From contig NZ_JACIEP010000021.1 of the NCBI RefSeq assembly GCF_014196915.1, forward strand, positions 1 to 61,182: a DNA stretch of 61,182 nt, in the 5' to 3' direction. The notes under the pieces are model-generated. The model saw nothing but the letters and a program-made list of their open reading frames with translations, was not told the DNA's origin and ran no database searches. A program made the translations under genes and the position numbers. This DNA comes from Dysgonomonas hofstadii (GTDB lineage Bacteria > Bacteroidota > Bacteroidia > Bacteroidales > Dysgonomonadaceae). Shown one piece after another: positions 52,826 to 61,182 of the stretch. Every line of letters begins with the position of its first letter. Positions within the stretch are counted from its first letter, which is position 1.

Positions 52826-55390
52826 TTATTCCAGCCACATATTTCCAAATTCGACTGATGCTTTTTCATCCATGTTATCCAGTGTAGAAAGTATGATCAT
52901 CTCTATTTTTCCTGTATCGAACGGAATTTGAATCTCCGGCGTAAAGTAACGGTCAAGAAATACAGGATAGGGCGCAGGAAGCAATACGGTTTTATCCTGC
53001 TGAAGATCTTTTAATGATATTCTGTACAAATCTGTTTTGTCATTGAGGTTTAGAACACAAGTGTAGGTAAAGCCGTCGGAAGTTACGAAGCCTGCTTTAA
53101 GCCTGTTTATACCTTCTGCGTTTCTGATATTCAAACACAAGACATTGGAATTCTGTAAAGCCGTTTTTCGAGAGATAAGTTCATCTTTAATATATTTTCG
53201 CCAGTAGAAACGGGAATCAGTATCTTTAACAGAGAAAGAGTATTTTATCCGGTTAGTTTCTATCAGATCATTTCCTGCTGGTTTCCCGGTTACATAAGAG
53301 CTTTCCGGTATACCATAGGTTTCAATATTGCTATACCCATCTGTTATTTTTACCAGTTCTACAGGAGTTTTGGGATTGACGACCTTAGTTTCATAGTATT
53401 TGTTTTGGTAAAAATCCCAATCCAGTGGATTCCCAGCTATTGACGCAGGGAATGTAATGTTTTTATCATCTTTGCATATAATGATATTGTATCTCAAATT
53501 ATCTTCTTTCACCATATCAGCAGGAATTATGGCTTTATAAGTGTAGCCGTGTGTCCTTTCCATTTTCACATAAGGATTGCTCTGAGACCAGAAAGATATC
53601 TTATCCGTGTAAATTATTACAGAGTCGGGAAAAGAAGGGCCTACAATCTGTGCTTCGATTTGAAGCGACTGGTTGTTTTCCGTTGTTTTCGCAGGTTGAT
53701 GAACCACCGAAAATGTGTTAGCATGCGCTTTTGGTGCCACATATTCGCCTAGTGTGATATTGCCCCATTTTGTTGATGCATCCCAGTTTTTCGCTGGCTC
53801 AAAATCTTTGTTACAAAGAAGATAGACTCCCGGTTTTATAGGAAAGCCAATACCTTTTGATAACCCGTTATGACTGTTCCCATTATTAGTAGCTTTAATT
53901 ATAAAATCTTCACCTAAACCGGGAAGGTCTATCTTCATATTCCATTCGTTCCATGCGATGGTTACCACTTCTTTACTTAACGATGGCTTTGCAAACGGAT
54001 CGTTTATCTGCACGGCATCCGGCATTACTTCGAGCCGCCATAATCCTGTTTCAAGCCTGTCAATAAAATAAGCTCCTGTACCTTCATAAGAAACGACTGG
54101 AGAACTTCCGCAACCGGCAACAGATTGTAGCTTGTCAGCGTTTACCGGGACTGTTGATGTATTATTTGAATAGTAGAATTTTTCAGGAGTATTCAGTTCA
54201 CTTAAATCCTGTGTGTAGCTTACCCGGAAATTGTCGAATATAGTATCGTTCGGATATTGAGGATGTCGTTTATTCATTGGCACGGAGTAGGCTACTTCTG
54301 CTGCAATTTTCATGCTGATGGCTTTGTTTGGTGTATAAGCCAGATTCAGGTAGTGCGTCTGATATTCCGTATTCGCCCAGGCCATATCTATCGGGTCATA
54401 GGCAAACTGTGTGATCCACTGGAATCCATTCGAGCGGAAAGTGCGAGCCATAGCCGGATACATATACGAATAAGTGATGTCGGCCGGATCGAATTCGTAG
54501 ACAGCTTTTGCTTTTTTGTCAAAACCTTTCACATTGGAAAACGAGATATCGTAATTATCGACATAAGGCAGGAAATTACCCTTGCGTGTTTGTCCGGCAA
54601 CTAACCCGATAGGATACCACTGATATGTTGTACCTTGTACCGTAGTGTTGAAATATGCCTGTACATGCCACATATTATGGCTCACATTATAGAATACAGG
54701 TTTAGAGTTGCCTGCTTTTTTCAGGGTGGCAAGCATCCGGTTAATATACCTTTCTGTTTGTTGAGGTGTATCGGCGTGGCACGGCTCGTTATTGATTTCG
54801 AAGCCAACAATAAAAGGATCGTTAATATATGATAACTGTGTATAAGGATTCGTGTGCTTTACAAATTGTGAGATATAATTTTCTTGTGCGGCAATCGCAT
54901 TCTCGTCGCTATCTACCTGACATTTATCATACAGATAGGAGAACGCCCCTGTATTCTGATTACGTTCGGGATAACCATTCCCAAAGTTGGTCATAGTGGT
55001 TATCAATACCCTTATATTGCGCTCTTTAAGCTTTGCTATAAGGTAATCCAGTAAATCGAGGTGGTCATTCTCTATCAGATTTCCTTTGCCATCCGATATT
55101 TCCACATCCCAAACATGGATACGGTAAGCGTTGAATCCCAAACGTGCTATATGATATACATCTTTATCTATGGCTTCTTTATGATCTTTTCCCAGATAAT
55201 TCATCGCACGGTATGCATGAGCAAACGGCAATGTATAATTAACTCCGTAAAAAGAAGCTTCGTGGCCTGTGTCCGACCAGCGCATTACGCCCGATTTGTC
55301 AATATAGATAGTGGGAACATTTTGTGATCTCTGTGCCCACATAGGAAAAGTGAACAACAGACAACATAATGTCGTAATAAAAACTCTCAT
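52826..55390 (-). CDS. GH147-like beta-galactosidase (PUL 2)
   Basis: This 854-residue enzyme has an SPI signal (cleavage after MWAQ, residue 20) and a clan GH-A style TIM barrel (about 25-400: FNAYRIHVWDVEIS, IRVLITTMTNFGNGYPERN). The barrel carries a probable acid/base Glu202 in GFEINNEP and a candidate nucleophile Glu299 in AVYEFD. Beta domains follow to the end. Its place between the HTCS and SusC genes is that of the GH147 gene in Bacteroides galactan loci, where GH147 acts as a beta-galactosidase; that link is from memory of gene order. GH5-like annotation is the main alternative. It is the first gene of the PUL 2 operon. Confidence 0.75.
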   Translation of the reverse strand: MRVFITTLCCLLFTFPMWAQRSQNVPTIYIDKSGVMRWSDTGHEASFYGVNYTLPFAHAYRAMNYLGKDHKEAIDKDVYHIARLGFNAYRIHVWDVEISDGKGNLIENDHLDLLDYLIAKLKERNIRVLITTMTNFGNGYPERNQNTGAFSYLYDKCQVDSDENAIAAQENYISQFVKHTNPYTQLSYINDPFIVGFEINNEPCHADTPQQTERYINRMLATLKKAGNSKPVFYNVSHNMWHVQAYFNTTVQGTTYQWYPIGLVAGQTRKGNFLPYVDNYDISFSNVKGFDKKAKAVYEFDPADITYSYMYPAMARTFRSNGFQWITQFAYDPIDMAWANTEYQTHYLNLAYTPNKAISMKIAAEVAYSVPMNKRHPQYPNDTIFDNFRVSYTQDLSELNTPEKFYYSNNTSTVPVNADKLQSVAGCGSSPVVSYEGTGAYFIDRLETGLWRLEVMPDAVQINDPFAKPSLSKEVVTIAWNEWNMKIDLPGLGEDFIIKATNNGNSHNGLSKGIGFPIKPGVYLLCNKDFEPAKNWDASTKWGNITLGEYVAPKAHANTFSVVHQPAKTTENNQSLQIEAQIVGPSFPDSVIIYTDKISFWSQSNPYVKMERTHGYTYKAIIPADMVKEDNLRYNIIICKDDKNITFPASIAGNPLDWDFYQNKYYETKVVNPKTPVELVKITDGYSNIETYGIPESSYVTGKPAGNDLIETNRIKYSFSVKDTDSRFYWRKYIKDELISRKTALQNSNVLCLNIRNAEGINRLKAGFVTSDGFTYTCVLNLNDKTDLYRISLKDLQQDKTVLLPAPYPVFLDRYFTPEIQIPFDTGKIEMIILSTLDNMDEKASVEFGNMWLE

Positions 55391-55436
55391 GGCAGATTCC
55401 GGTTTAATTTGGTTTTTCCTATCATTAAGGATAAGA

Positions 55437-55480
55437 CAAATTTAACCGATTAATAGTCCAAATGTATGGCACAAATTGGA
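55437..55480 (-). promoter_or_regulatory. PUL 2 promoter and candidate HTCS binding site
   Basis: On the minus strand TAAATTTG (55444-55437) matches the -7 box, 46 bp before the GH147-like start. Just upstream, 55457-55480 holds the imperfect inverted repeat TCCAAAT...AATTGGA, centred about 25-30 bp above the -7 box, a plausible site for the AraC-type domain of the HTCS. No clear -33 element is seen, as expected for an activated promoter. Confidence 0.45.
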
Positions 55481-55561
55481 CAGAGATGGATAGAAAATAG
55501 ACATCCGAGAAGTTTAACAAATCGGACTTTGCATATTTATTCACCTGATATTCAGTCGAGT

Positions 55562-58500
55562 TTAAGTATCTTCCATGAATTGCCGTGGAGTCTTGCCAAA
55601 CTCAGACTGAAAACATTTGGAGAAATAAGAGTGATTGGAGAATCCTACCATATACATGACTTCGGCCACTGTAAATTTATTTTGAGACAGGAGCATGGCT
55701 GCTTTCTTCAGACGTATCGACCTTATATATTCTACCGGTGACAGTCCTGTAAGTTGTTTTATTTTACGATAAATCTGCTTTGATCCGATTCCTGAAATCG
55801 TACTCAGGGCATTAACATTCAAATCGGGGTCGGCTATCTTACTTTCAATTATCCGGATAATCTCAGAGAGGAACCTTTCGTCCGGAGAAGTGGCTTCTAT
55901 TGCTTTAGGGGTATCTATCGATTCTATCCTTAATTTTGTTTCTATCTGTTCTTTGCTTCTCAGCAACTGGTCTACACGAGAAAGTAATAACTCAGGATCG
56001 AACGGTTTAGAGATGAATGCATCCACACTCAGGTTTATACTTTCCAGCTCGGTACTCTTATCATCTTTGGCGGTCAGCAGGATAATAGGAATGGTCGAGG
56101 TCGGTACATTCTTTCGGATTCTCCGGCTCATTTCTAGACCATCCATCACCGGCATCATTATGTCGGCGACTATCAGGTCGGGAGTATTGCTTATTGCCAT
56201 TTCCAGTCCCATTTTACCATTATGGGCAATTATGCATCTGTATTTGCGGGATAATGTCTGACTGATAAAATCGGCTATCTCAGGATTATCGTCTACAATT
56301 AATATAAGTGGACTCCTCTCATCAACAAAGTTCCCGGCTTGCTCATCCCGGATATAGCTTTCTTCTTTTTCTAAAACAGGCAAAGAAATGGTAATGCTTG
56401 TTCCTTTGTCTTCTACCGACTCTATATGTATTTTACCGCCATGCTGTTCGGTATAGGTTTTTGCCAGATACAGGCCGATACCTGTTCCTTCCTTGTTCCC
56501 CGCGGTTTTGGTTGTCTGGTAATAACGTTCGAAAATGTATGGGATCTCGTGAGCAGGTATGCCGATTCCCTGATCGGAAAGAGTGATATCCAATATCTTA
56601 TCATCTTCTTTATAATTCAGTATGAAATCTATATGGCCTCCTTCTTCTGTGTATTTACACGAATTGGACAGCAGGTTATTCAACACCGATTCTATTTTCA
56701 GAACGTCTATACTAACGAATATCTTCTCCTGGTTAGCATGAAAAGAAAAGTTCAGATTCTTGTCTCTATACCCTTCCTGATAGATAGAATAAAGACTTTT
56801 GGCAAATTCGACAAACTCTACTTTCGATAGCATCAGGCTGGCATTGGAAATACTGTCGGTACGGTTAAATTCCAATACCTGTCGGATAAGGGAGTTCAAC
56901 TTCAGTGCATTGTGCTGCACATTCTCTAACAATCGTTTCTTCGAAGGGTCTTTGGTTTCCAACAGCAACTTACTGACAGGTGCTATAATAAGACTTAGCG
57001 GTGTCTTAAATTCGTGGGAGACATTAGTGAAGAAATCTATTTTGAGGTTTGTCAGTTCAACAGTCTTCTCTTTCTCTATCCGTTCTATCCTCAGATTGTG
57101 ACGTACCCTGAAGAAATTGATGATCCACACTATCAGACCCAATAGTAGAATCGCATATATACATTTTGCCCAGATAGTATAATACCACGGCGGATTTATC
57201 CGTATGGAGAAAGTACGTGAAATATCCGACGGTTTCCCCGAAGAATCCAGACGGCTTATTATCAGCTTGTACTTCCCGTACTCCAGGTTTGTATAATTTA
57301 CGCGGTTTGCGTTGTGTCTAAGTATATTCCAGTCTGCATCAACTCCTTCCAGCCTGTAAACAAATTTGCCGGCTTCCTCTTCGGAGTATATGAGGTCGGA
57401 GAATTCGAATGTCAGATTATTCTGGTCGTAGTTTAATTCTATTTCATCCAGATAACGGATACTGTTATCTGATTTCGATTCAAATAGATCATCGTTGACA
57501 TAAAGGGCAGTAAGTATAAGTTGTGTATTCTCTAAATTCTCCTGTTGTATATCTGGCGATAGAACGGCAAATTCATCGACTCCACCCATATATATTTTAT
57601 CTATATCCTTATCATAGAAAAAGCATGTAAAAGATTTATTGGTAACATTCAATCGCCTAACATCATTTGTCTTTTTGTCTAATGTCCAGAGACCGTCTGT
57701 CGTCGAAATCCAGATGTTATCATTAACCTCTATCAATGACAGTATCTCGCTGTTGCTAAAATTGTCGAACTTTATAAAATCGGTCTTGCCATCATTCGTG
57801 TTTATCCGTGCCAGCCTGCCACGATAACCTGCCCACAGGAAGCCTTCATTATCACATATGATATAATTAGGATTCTCATTGTTTGTTCCTTGTTCTATCG
57901 GGAACTTTTCGATAATGCTGGTACTTACATTTATTTTATTGATTCCATTATTGTATAAGAGTACCCATACATTACCTGAACGATCAGGTATGATCTGGTT
58001 GACAAAGTCTCCCGAAAGTCCGTTACGGGTGGAATAATTCATTTCGGCAATATAATTTCCCGATGAATTAAGCAGTCGGTCTCTGTTTACTACAAATATG
58101 CCGCCAAGACAGGTCGCTATCCATAATTGGCCTTTATCATCCTCGAACATGTAATATGCCCAGTTTGAGTTCAGGGTGTTTGTGCTGTCAACCACTGTGT
58201 AATGTATGAATTGCTTCTTCTGATAATCATATCTGTTAATACTTCCATCCGTGGCTACCCACAAGTTGTTTTTCTTATCTTCATAGATGTGCCTGATCCG
58301 GTTGTGCGATATCGGATATTTCGGATCTCCCATTCTGTACCACACCGAATTATCGGTACGTTCGGTCAAAGACGGGGAAAATATCAGACCATTTGTTCCA
58401 CCAAACCAATAGTTGCCTCGCGAATCTTTAAATATAGAGTGGAACCGGTTACCGTCACCAACTCCGGTTATATGTGAAATAGGGATGGATTGAAGTGACT

Positions 58501-59470
58501 TATTATTACGAGACAAAGAGATGCCATAATCAGTGCCCAGCCAGATATTCTTTTCCTTATCAGCGAATACTCCCCATATAATATTGTTACTAAGCGATCT
58601 GCTGTTTCGGGAGTCATGGACAAAATGGCCTGTACTTTTGTCGGTATGGTTGTATGTGTATAAACCGTTATCAGTAGCCAGCACCAGATTATTATCGCCG
58701 TCGATAGCCAGTGATTTTATAGAATTGTCGTGGAAACAGCTTATTTCTTTTATTTTGTTTTTACCTGGAATATATTTGTATAATGCGCCTTCTGTACCTA
58801 TCCATATATTTTGGGTAGCTGTGTCCTCCAATAATGAATTTATAAACCGGTTACTTCTTTTGTTGTCAGCAGGCAGGTCTATTGTTTCAAAGGTACCGGC
58901 TTCGGGGATGTACTTGCAAAAACCATTGTATGTTCCTATATACAAAGTATTGTCCCGGGTGGTTATTATAGAGTAAATAGTATTATGAGGAAGTCCTGAA
59001 TGAATATTCTTGCTGACATTCTCTAATTCTTTCGTATCTAAATTGTATCTGAATAATCCATTGAGTGACCCTATCCAAAGGATATTGTCACGTTTGGCTA
59101 TCGCTCTTACATCTGAGGGGAAATCCGTATCGGTCTCTTCATACCGGTCTGTTGTATAGTTATATATCAGTAGACCGTTATCAGTAGCCAGCAATAGATT
59201 ACACTCTCCATATACCAACATGGAATGTATAAGCGTATTACTCTTTTCACCGAATGTAAAATGTTGTTGGGCAGAATATCCGTCATAACTGAAAAGTCCC
59301 TTGTTTGTCCCAATCCAGACAAGCCCCTGAGCATCCTGCGCAAAACAATTGACAGTAGAAGCTTCGGCACTGGGGATAATGTTGGTAAACGTTTGGTAGT
59401 TTAGTTTTTGTCCCCATGAACCGGAACTGAACAAAAGAAGAGCGATTATATATATTAGATTCCTGTACAT
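55562..59470 (-). CDS. Hybrid two-component system regulator (HTCS) of the galactan locus
   Basis: This 1302-residue sensor-regulator has a signal peptide (to about 20) and two periplasmic beta-propellers built of two-component-propeller repeats (about 25-690; repeated IWIGT-type ends). A Y_Y_Y domain (about 700-760), a membrane helix (about 768-790), and a histidine kinase with His819 in VSHEFKTP and ATP-binding GTGIGL follow. A receiver domain (from 1055, phospho-acceptor Asp1103) and an AraC-type DNA-binding domain (about 1214-1302, FSNHSYFSKCFQSEFGKTPRQF) complete it. It should bind galacto-oligosaccharides in the periplasm and activate the adjacent operon. It is 171 bp upstream of the GH147-like gene. 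Confidence 0.95.
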   Translation of the reverse strand: MYRNLIYIIALLLFSSGSWGQKLNYQTFTNIIPSAEASTVNCFAQDAQGLVWIGTNKGLFSYDGYSAQQHFTFGEKSNTLIHSMLVYGECNLLLATDNGLLIYNYTTDRYEETDTDFPSDVRAIAKRDNILWIGSLNGLFRYNLDTKELENVSKNIHSGLPHNTIYSIITTRDNTLYIGTYNGFCKYIPEAGTFETIDLPADNKRSNRFINSLLEDTATQNIWIGTEGALYKYIPGKNKIKEISCFHDNSIKSLAIDGDNNLVLATDNGLYTYNHTDKSTGHFVHDSRNSRSLSNNIIWGVFADKEKNIWLGTDYGISLSRNNKSLQSIPISHITGVGDGNRFHSIFKDSRGNYWFGGTNGLIFSPSLTERTDNSVWYRMGDPKYPISHNRIRHIYEDKKNNLWVATDGSINRYDYQKKQFIHYTVVDSTNTLNSNWAYYMFEDDKGQLWIATCLGGIFVVNRDRLLNSSGNYIAEMNYSTRNGLSGDFVNQIIPDRSGNVWVLLYNNGINKINVSTSIIEKFPIEQGTNNENPNYIICDNEGFLWAGYRGRLARINTNDGKTDFIKFDNFSNSEILSLIEVNDNIWISTTDGLWTLDKKTNDVRRLNVTNKSFTCFFYDKDIDKIYMGGVDEFAVLSPDIQQENLENTQLILTALYVNDDLFESKSDNSIRYLDEIELNYDQNNLTFEFSDLIYSEEEAGKFVYRLEGVDADWNILRHNANRVNYTNLEYGKYKLIISRLDSSGKPSDISRTFSIRINPPWYYTIWAKCIYAILLLGLIVWIINFFRVRHNLRIERIEKEKTVELTNLKIDFFTNVSHEFKTPLSLIIAPVSKLLLETKDPSKKRLLENVQHNALKLNSLIRQVLEFNRTDSISNASLMLSKVEFVEFAKSLYSIYQEGYRDKNLNFSFHANQEKIFVSIDVLKIESVLNNLLSNSCKYTEEGGHIDFILNYKEDDKILDITLSDQGIGIPAHEIPYIFERYYQTTKTAGNKEGTGIGLYLAKTYTEQHGGKIHIESVEDKGTSITISLPVLEKEESYIRDEQAGNFVDERSPLILIVDDNPEIADFISQTLSRKYRCIIAHNGKMGLEMAISNTPDLIVADIMMPVMDGLEMSRRIRKNVPTSTIPIILLTAKDDKSTELESINLSVDAFISKPFDPELLLSRVDQLLRSKEQIETKLRIESIDTPKAIEATSPDERFLSEIIRIIESKIADPDLNVNALSTISGIGSKQIYRKIKQLTGLSPVEYIRSIRLKKAAMLLSQNKFTVAEVMYMVGFSNHSYFSKCFQSEFGKTPRQFMEDT

Positions 59471-59494
59471 TCAGTTGGTTATATCATATTAATA

Positions 59495-59502
59495 CAAATA
59501 TA
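59495..59502 (-). promoter_or_regulatory. Possible -7 box of the HTCS gene
   Basis: The minus strand reads TATATTTG, matching TAnnTTTG, 24 bp before the HTCS start. No clear -33 box accompanies it, so this is a weak call. Confidence 0.3.
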
Positions 59503-59642
59503 ATTCTTTTTCACGACTTCTTCAGAGATATGGTCTTTTGTTCTTAGATAGATAAAGATCTTCGTAGATTATTGATAGTTTACTTTAAATTATTCGTTAA
59601 AAAATACTAGCTTTACAATCATAACCATTAAACAAGCAAATC

Positions 59643-61019
59643 ATGAAAGACTTGGAAAAGTACATCAAAGCCAACAAAGACAGGTTTTTGGAAGAACTGT
59701 TCGAGCTGATCAGAATTCCATCCATCTCATCCCATCCCGACCGTAAACCGGATATGTACCGCGCAGCCGAAAAATGGAAAGAGCTGTTACTGAAAGCCGG
59801 TGCTGACAATGCGGAAATATTCGAGACTGACGGCAATCCTGTAACATACGGCGAAAAGATCATCGATGCCGAAGCGCCGACAGTACTTGTATATGGACAC
59901 ATGGATGTGATGCCTGTTGACCCGTTGGAATTGTGGAATACCGATCCTTTCGAACCTGTGATTAAAGACGGAAAGATATGGGCACGCGGAGCCGACGACG
60001 ATAAAGGCCAGGCTTTTATGCATGCCAAAGCATTCGAGTATCTGGTTCAGACAAATAATCTGCCATGCAATGTCAAATTCCTGATCGAAGGTGAGGAAGA
60101 AGTAGGGTCGCCTAGTCTGCCGGCATTCTGCAAGAAGCATAAGAAAATGCTGGCTGCTGATGTTATTCTGGTTTCAGACACATCAATGATAGCACCTGAT
60201 ATTCCTTCCATTACAACGGGGCTCAGAGGACTGGCCTACTGGCAGGTGGAAGTGACAGGGCCTAATGCCGATCTTCACTCCGGCCTCTTTGGCGGAGCGG
60301 TGGCCAATCCGATCAATGTGCTGGCTAAAATGATCGCTCAGACAATGGACGAGGATGGTCGCATCCTGATTCCGGGATTCTACGACGATGTACAGGAAGT
60401 CTCTAAAAAAGAGAGAAGCATGCTCGGTAAAGCGCCATTCTCGCTCGATGCTTATAAAAAGGCGCTCGATGTAAAAGAAGTATTCGGCGAAAAGGGTTAC
60501 ACAACCAACGAGCGTACAGGTATCAGGCCAACGTTCGATGTTTGCGGAATCTGGGGCGGATACACAGGCGAAGGCGCTAAAACAGTATTGCCGTCAAAAG
60601 CCTATGCAAAAATAAGCACAAGACTGGTTCCAAATCAGAGCCATGAGAAGATAGCCAAGCTCTTTATAAAGTATTTCACATCCATAGCACCGAAAACAGT
60701 TAAGGTGAAAGTCGAGTACCTGCATGGAGGCCCGTCATATGTTTGCCCTATCGATCTTCCGGCATATAAGGCCGCCGAAAAAGCTTATACCGATGTATAT
60801 GGAAAAACCCCTGTCCCTGTAAGGTCGGGAGGTAGTATCCCTATTATCTCCACTTTCGAATCGGTTCTGGGAATTAAATCGGTATTGATGGGATTCGGCC
60901 TGCAGTCGGATGCCATTCACTCCCCGAACGAAAATTACCCGTTAGAACAATTCTTCAACGGAATCCGCACCATACCTTTATTTTATAAATACTTTGCGGA
61001 AGGAGCAAAGAAGAAATAA
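59643..61019 (+). CDS. M20 family metallo-dipeptidase
   Basis: This 458-residue cytoplasmic enzyme of the M20 family (carnosinase/non-specific dipeptidase branch) has no signal peptide. Zinc and catalytic motifs are YGHMDVMP with His86 and Asp88, RGADDDKGQ with bridging Asp119, and EGEEEVGS with the catalytic Glu152 and ligand Glu153. LRGLAYWQVEVTG and DLHSGLFGG mark the dimerisation domain, and DAIHSPNE holds the C-terminal zinc His. Length is as expected (450-470). It is divergent from the HTCS, with its promoter in the 172-bp gap. It probably hydrolyses dipeptides in amino-acid scavenging. Confidence 0.93.
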   Translation: MKDLEKYIKANKDRFLEELFELIRIPSISSHPDRKPDMYRAAEKWKELLLKAGADNAEIFETDGNPVTYGEKIIDAEAPTVLVYGHMDVMPVDPLELWNTDPFEPVIKDGKIWARGADDDKGQAFMHAKAFEYLVQTNNLPCNVKFLIEGEEEVGSPSLPAFCKKHKKMLAADVILVSDTSMIAPDIPSITTGLRGLAYWQVEVTGPNADLHSGLFGGAVANPINVLAKMIAQTMDEDGRILIPGFYDDVQEVSKKERSMLGKAPFSLDAYKKALDVKEVFGEKGYTTNERTGIRPTFDVCGIWGGYTGEGAKTVLPSKAYAKISTRLVPNQSHEKIAKLFIKYFTSIAPKTVKVKVEYLHGGPSYVCPIDLPAYKAAEKAYTDVYGKTPVPVRSGGSIPIISTFESVLGIKSVLMGFGLQSDAIHSPNENYPLEQFFNGIRTIPLFYKYFAEGAKKK

Positions 61020-61040
61020 AAGGAAACAGAGAAATATATC

Positions 61041-61182
61041 GGGAGGTGTCCCAAAAGTGATTTTGCACTGTCAAAGTGTTACTCTCTCTGTCATCCTGAG
61101 AGTAACGAAGGATCCCGTTTATATAGGGAGGAGATGCTTCCTGTCGTCAGCATGACAAACACAATACGGTCAGTTAACAATG
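61041..61182. repeat. Dispersed palindromic repeat, copy 3 (cut by window edge)
   Basis: The outer arm GTGTCCCAAAAGTGA (61047-61061) and the inner arms TGTCATCCTGA (61089-61099) and TCAGCATGACA (61147-61157) are visible. The stretch from the outer arm through TGCACTGTCAAAGTGTTAC is the reverse complement of the right half of copy 2, so this copy is inverted relative to it. The closing outer arm would lie beyond the window. It begins 22 bp after the M20 gene. Confidence 0.8.

Overview
The window is a stretch of a low-GC Bacteroidota chromosome, most likely order Bacteroidales; a Dysgonomonas-like genus would fit, but that is a guess. Supporting signs are two SusC/SusD pairs, a hybrid two-component regulator, many SPII lipoproteins (some with a Cys-Ser-Asp-Asp surface-export signature), TAnnTTTG-type -7 promoter boxes, little use of Shine-Dalgarno sequences, and a fused proline dehydrogenase/aldehyde dehydrogenase. 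I found no transposase, phage, tRNA, rRNA or CRISPR.

Layout. Positions 1-2426 (+): the end of a GH3 enzyme and a GH92 mannosidase lipoprotein, closed by a terminator. 2712-8545 (+): a five-gene MacAB/TolC-like tripartite exporter with one ATPase, two permeases, an adaptor and an outer-membrane channel. 8628-12134 (-): a PutA-type bifunctional proline catabolic enzyme. 12655-19462 (-): a sugar-oxidation module of five genes (FAD oxidoreductase lipoprotein, DUF4434 Tat lipoprotein, MFS sugar porter, Tat-exported Gfo/Idh/MocA oxidoreductase, TIM-barrel sugar isomerase lipoprotein). 19719-20948 (-): a ROK-family repressor. 21061-38420 (-): a large polysaccharide utilisation locus (PUL 1) with an N-acylglucosamine 2-epimerase, SusC, SusD, two putative surface glycan-binding lipoproteins, three tandem paralogues of a GHL10/alpha-amylase-like hydrolase, a GH97 enzyme and two tandem calcineurin-like phosphoesterases. 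38826-42514: metG (-) and fumC (+). 42716-59470 (-): a second PUL (PUL 2) with the gene order HTCS, GH147-like, SusC, SusD, SusE-like, GH53, GH2, which matches known pectic beta-1,4-galactan loci. 59643-61019 (+): an M20 dipeptidase.

How the genes work together. In PUL 2, GH53 should cut galactan at the cell surface, SusCD should import the oligosaccharides, and the GH2 and GH147-like exo-enzymes should release galactose in the periplasm, with the HTCS sensing oligosaccharides. PUL 1 has no substrate that I can assign with confidence. Two phosphoesterases, a ManNAc-type epimerase and a retaining-type GH97 point to an unusual glycan, perhaps a phosphorylated one. A shared motif related to ATAACGCAAA occurs in the promoters of PUL 1 and of the sugar-oxidation module, suggesting that the ROK repressor lying between them controls both as one regulon.

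Outside the genes, three copies of a dispersed palindromic repeat (core TGTCATnCTGA ... TCAGnATGACA, in two copies with an outer TGTCCCAAAAGT arm) lie in intergenic gaps. Two diverged copies of another AT-rich intergenic element lie upstream of putA and of the GH2 gene.
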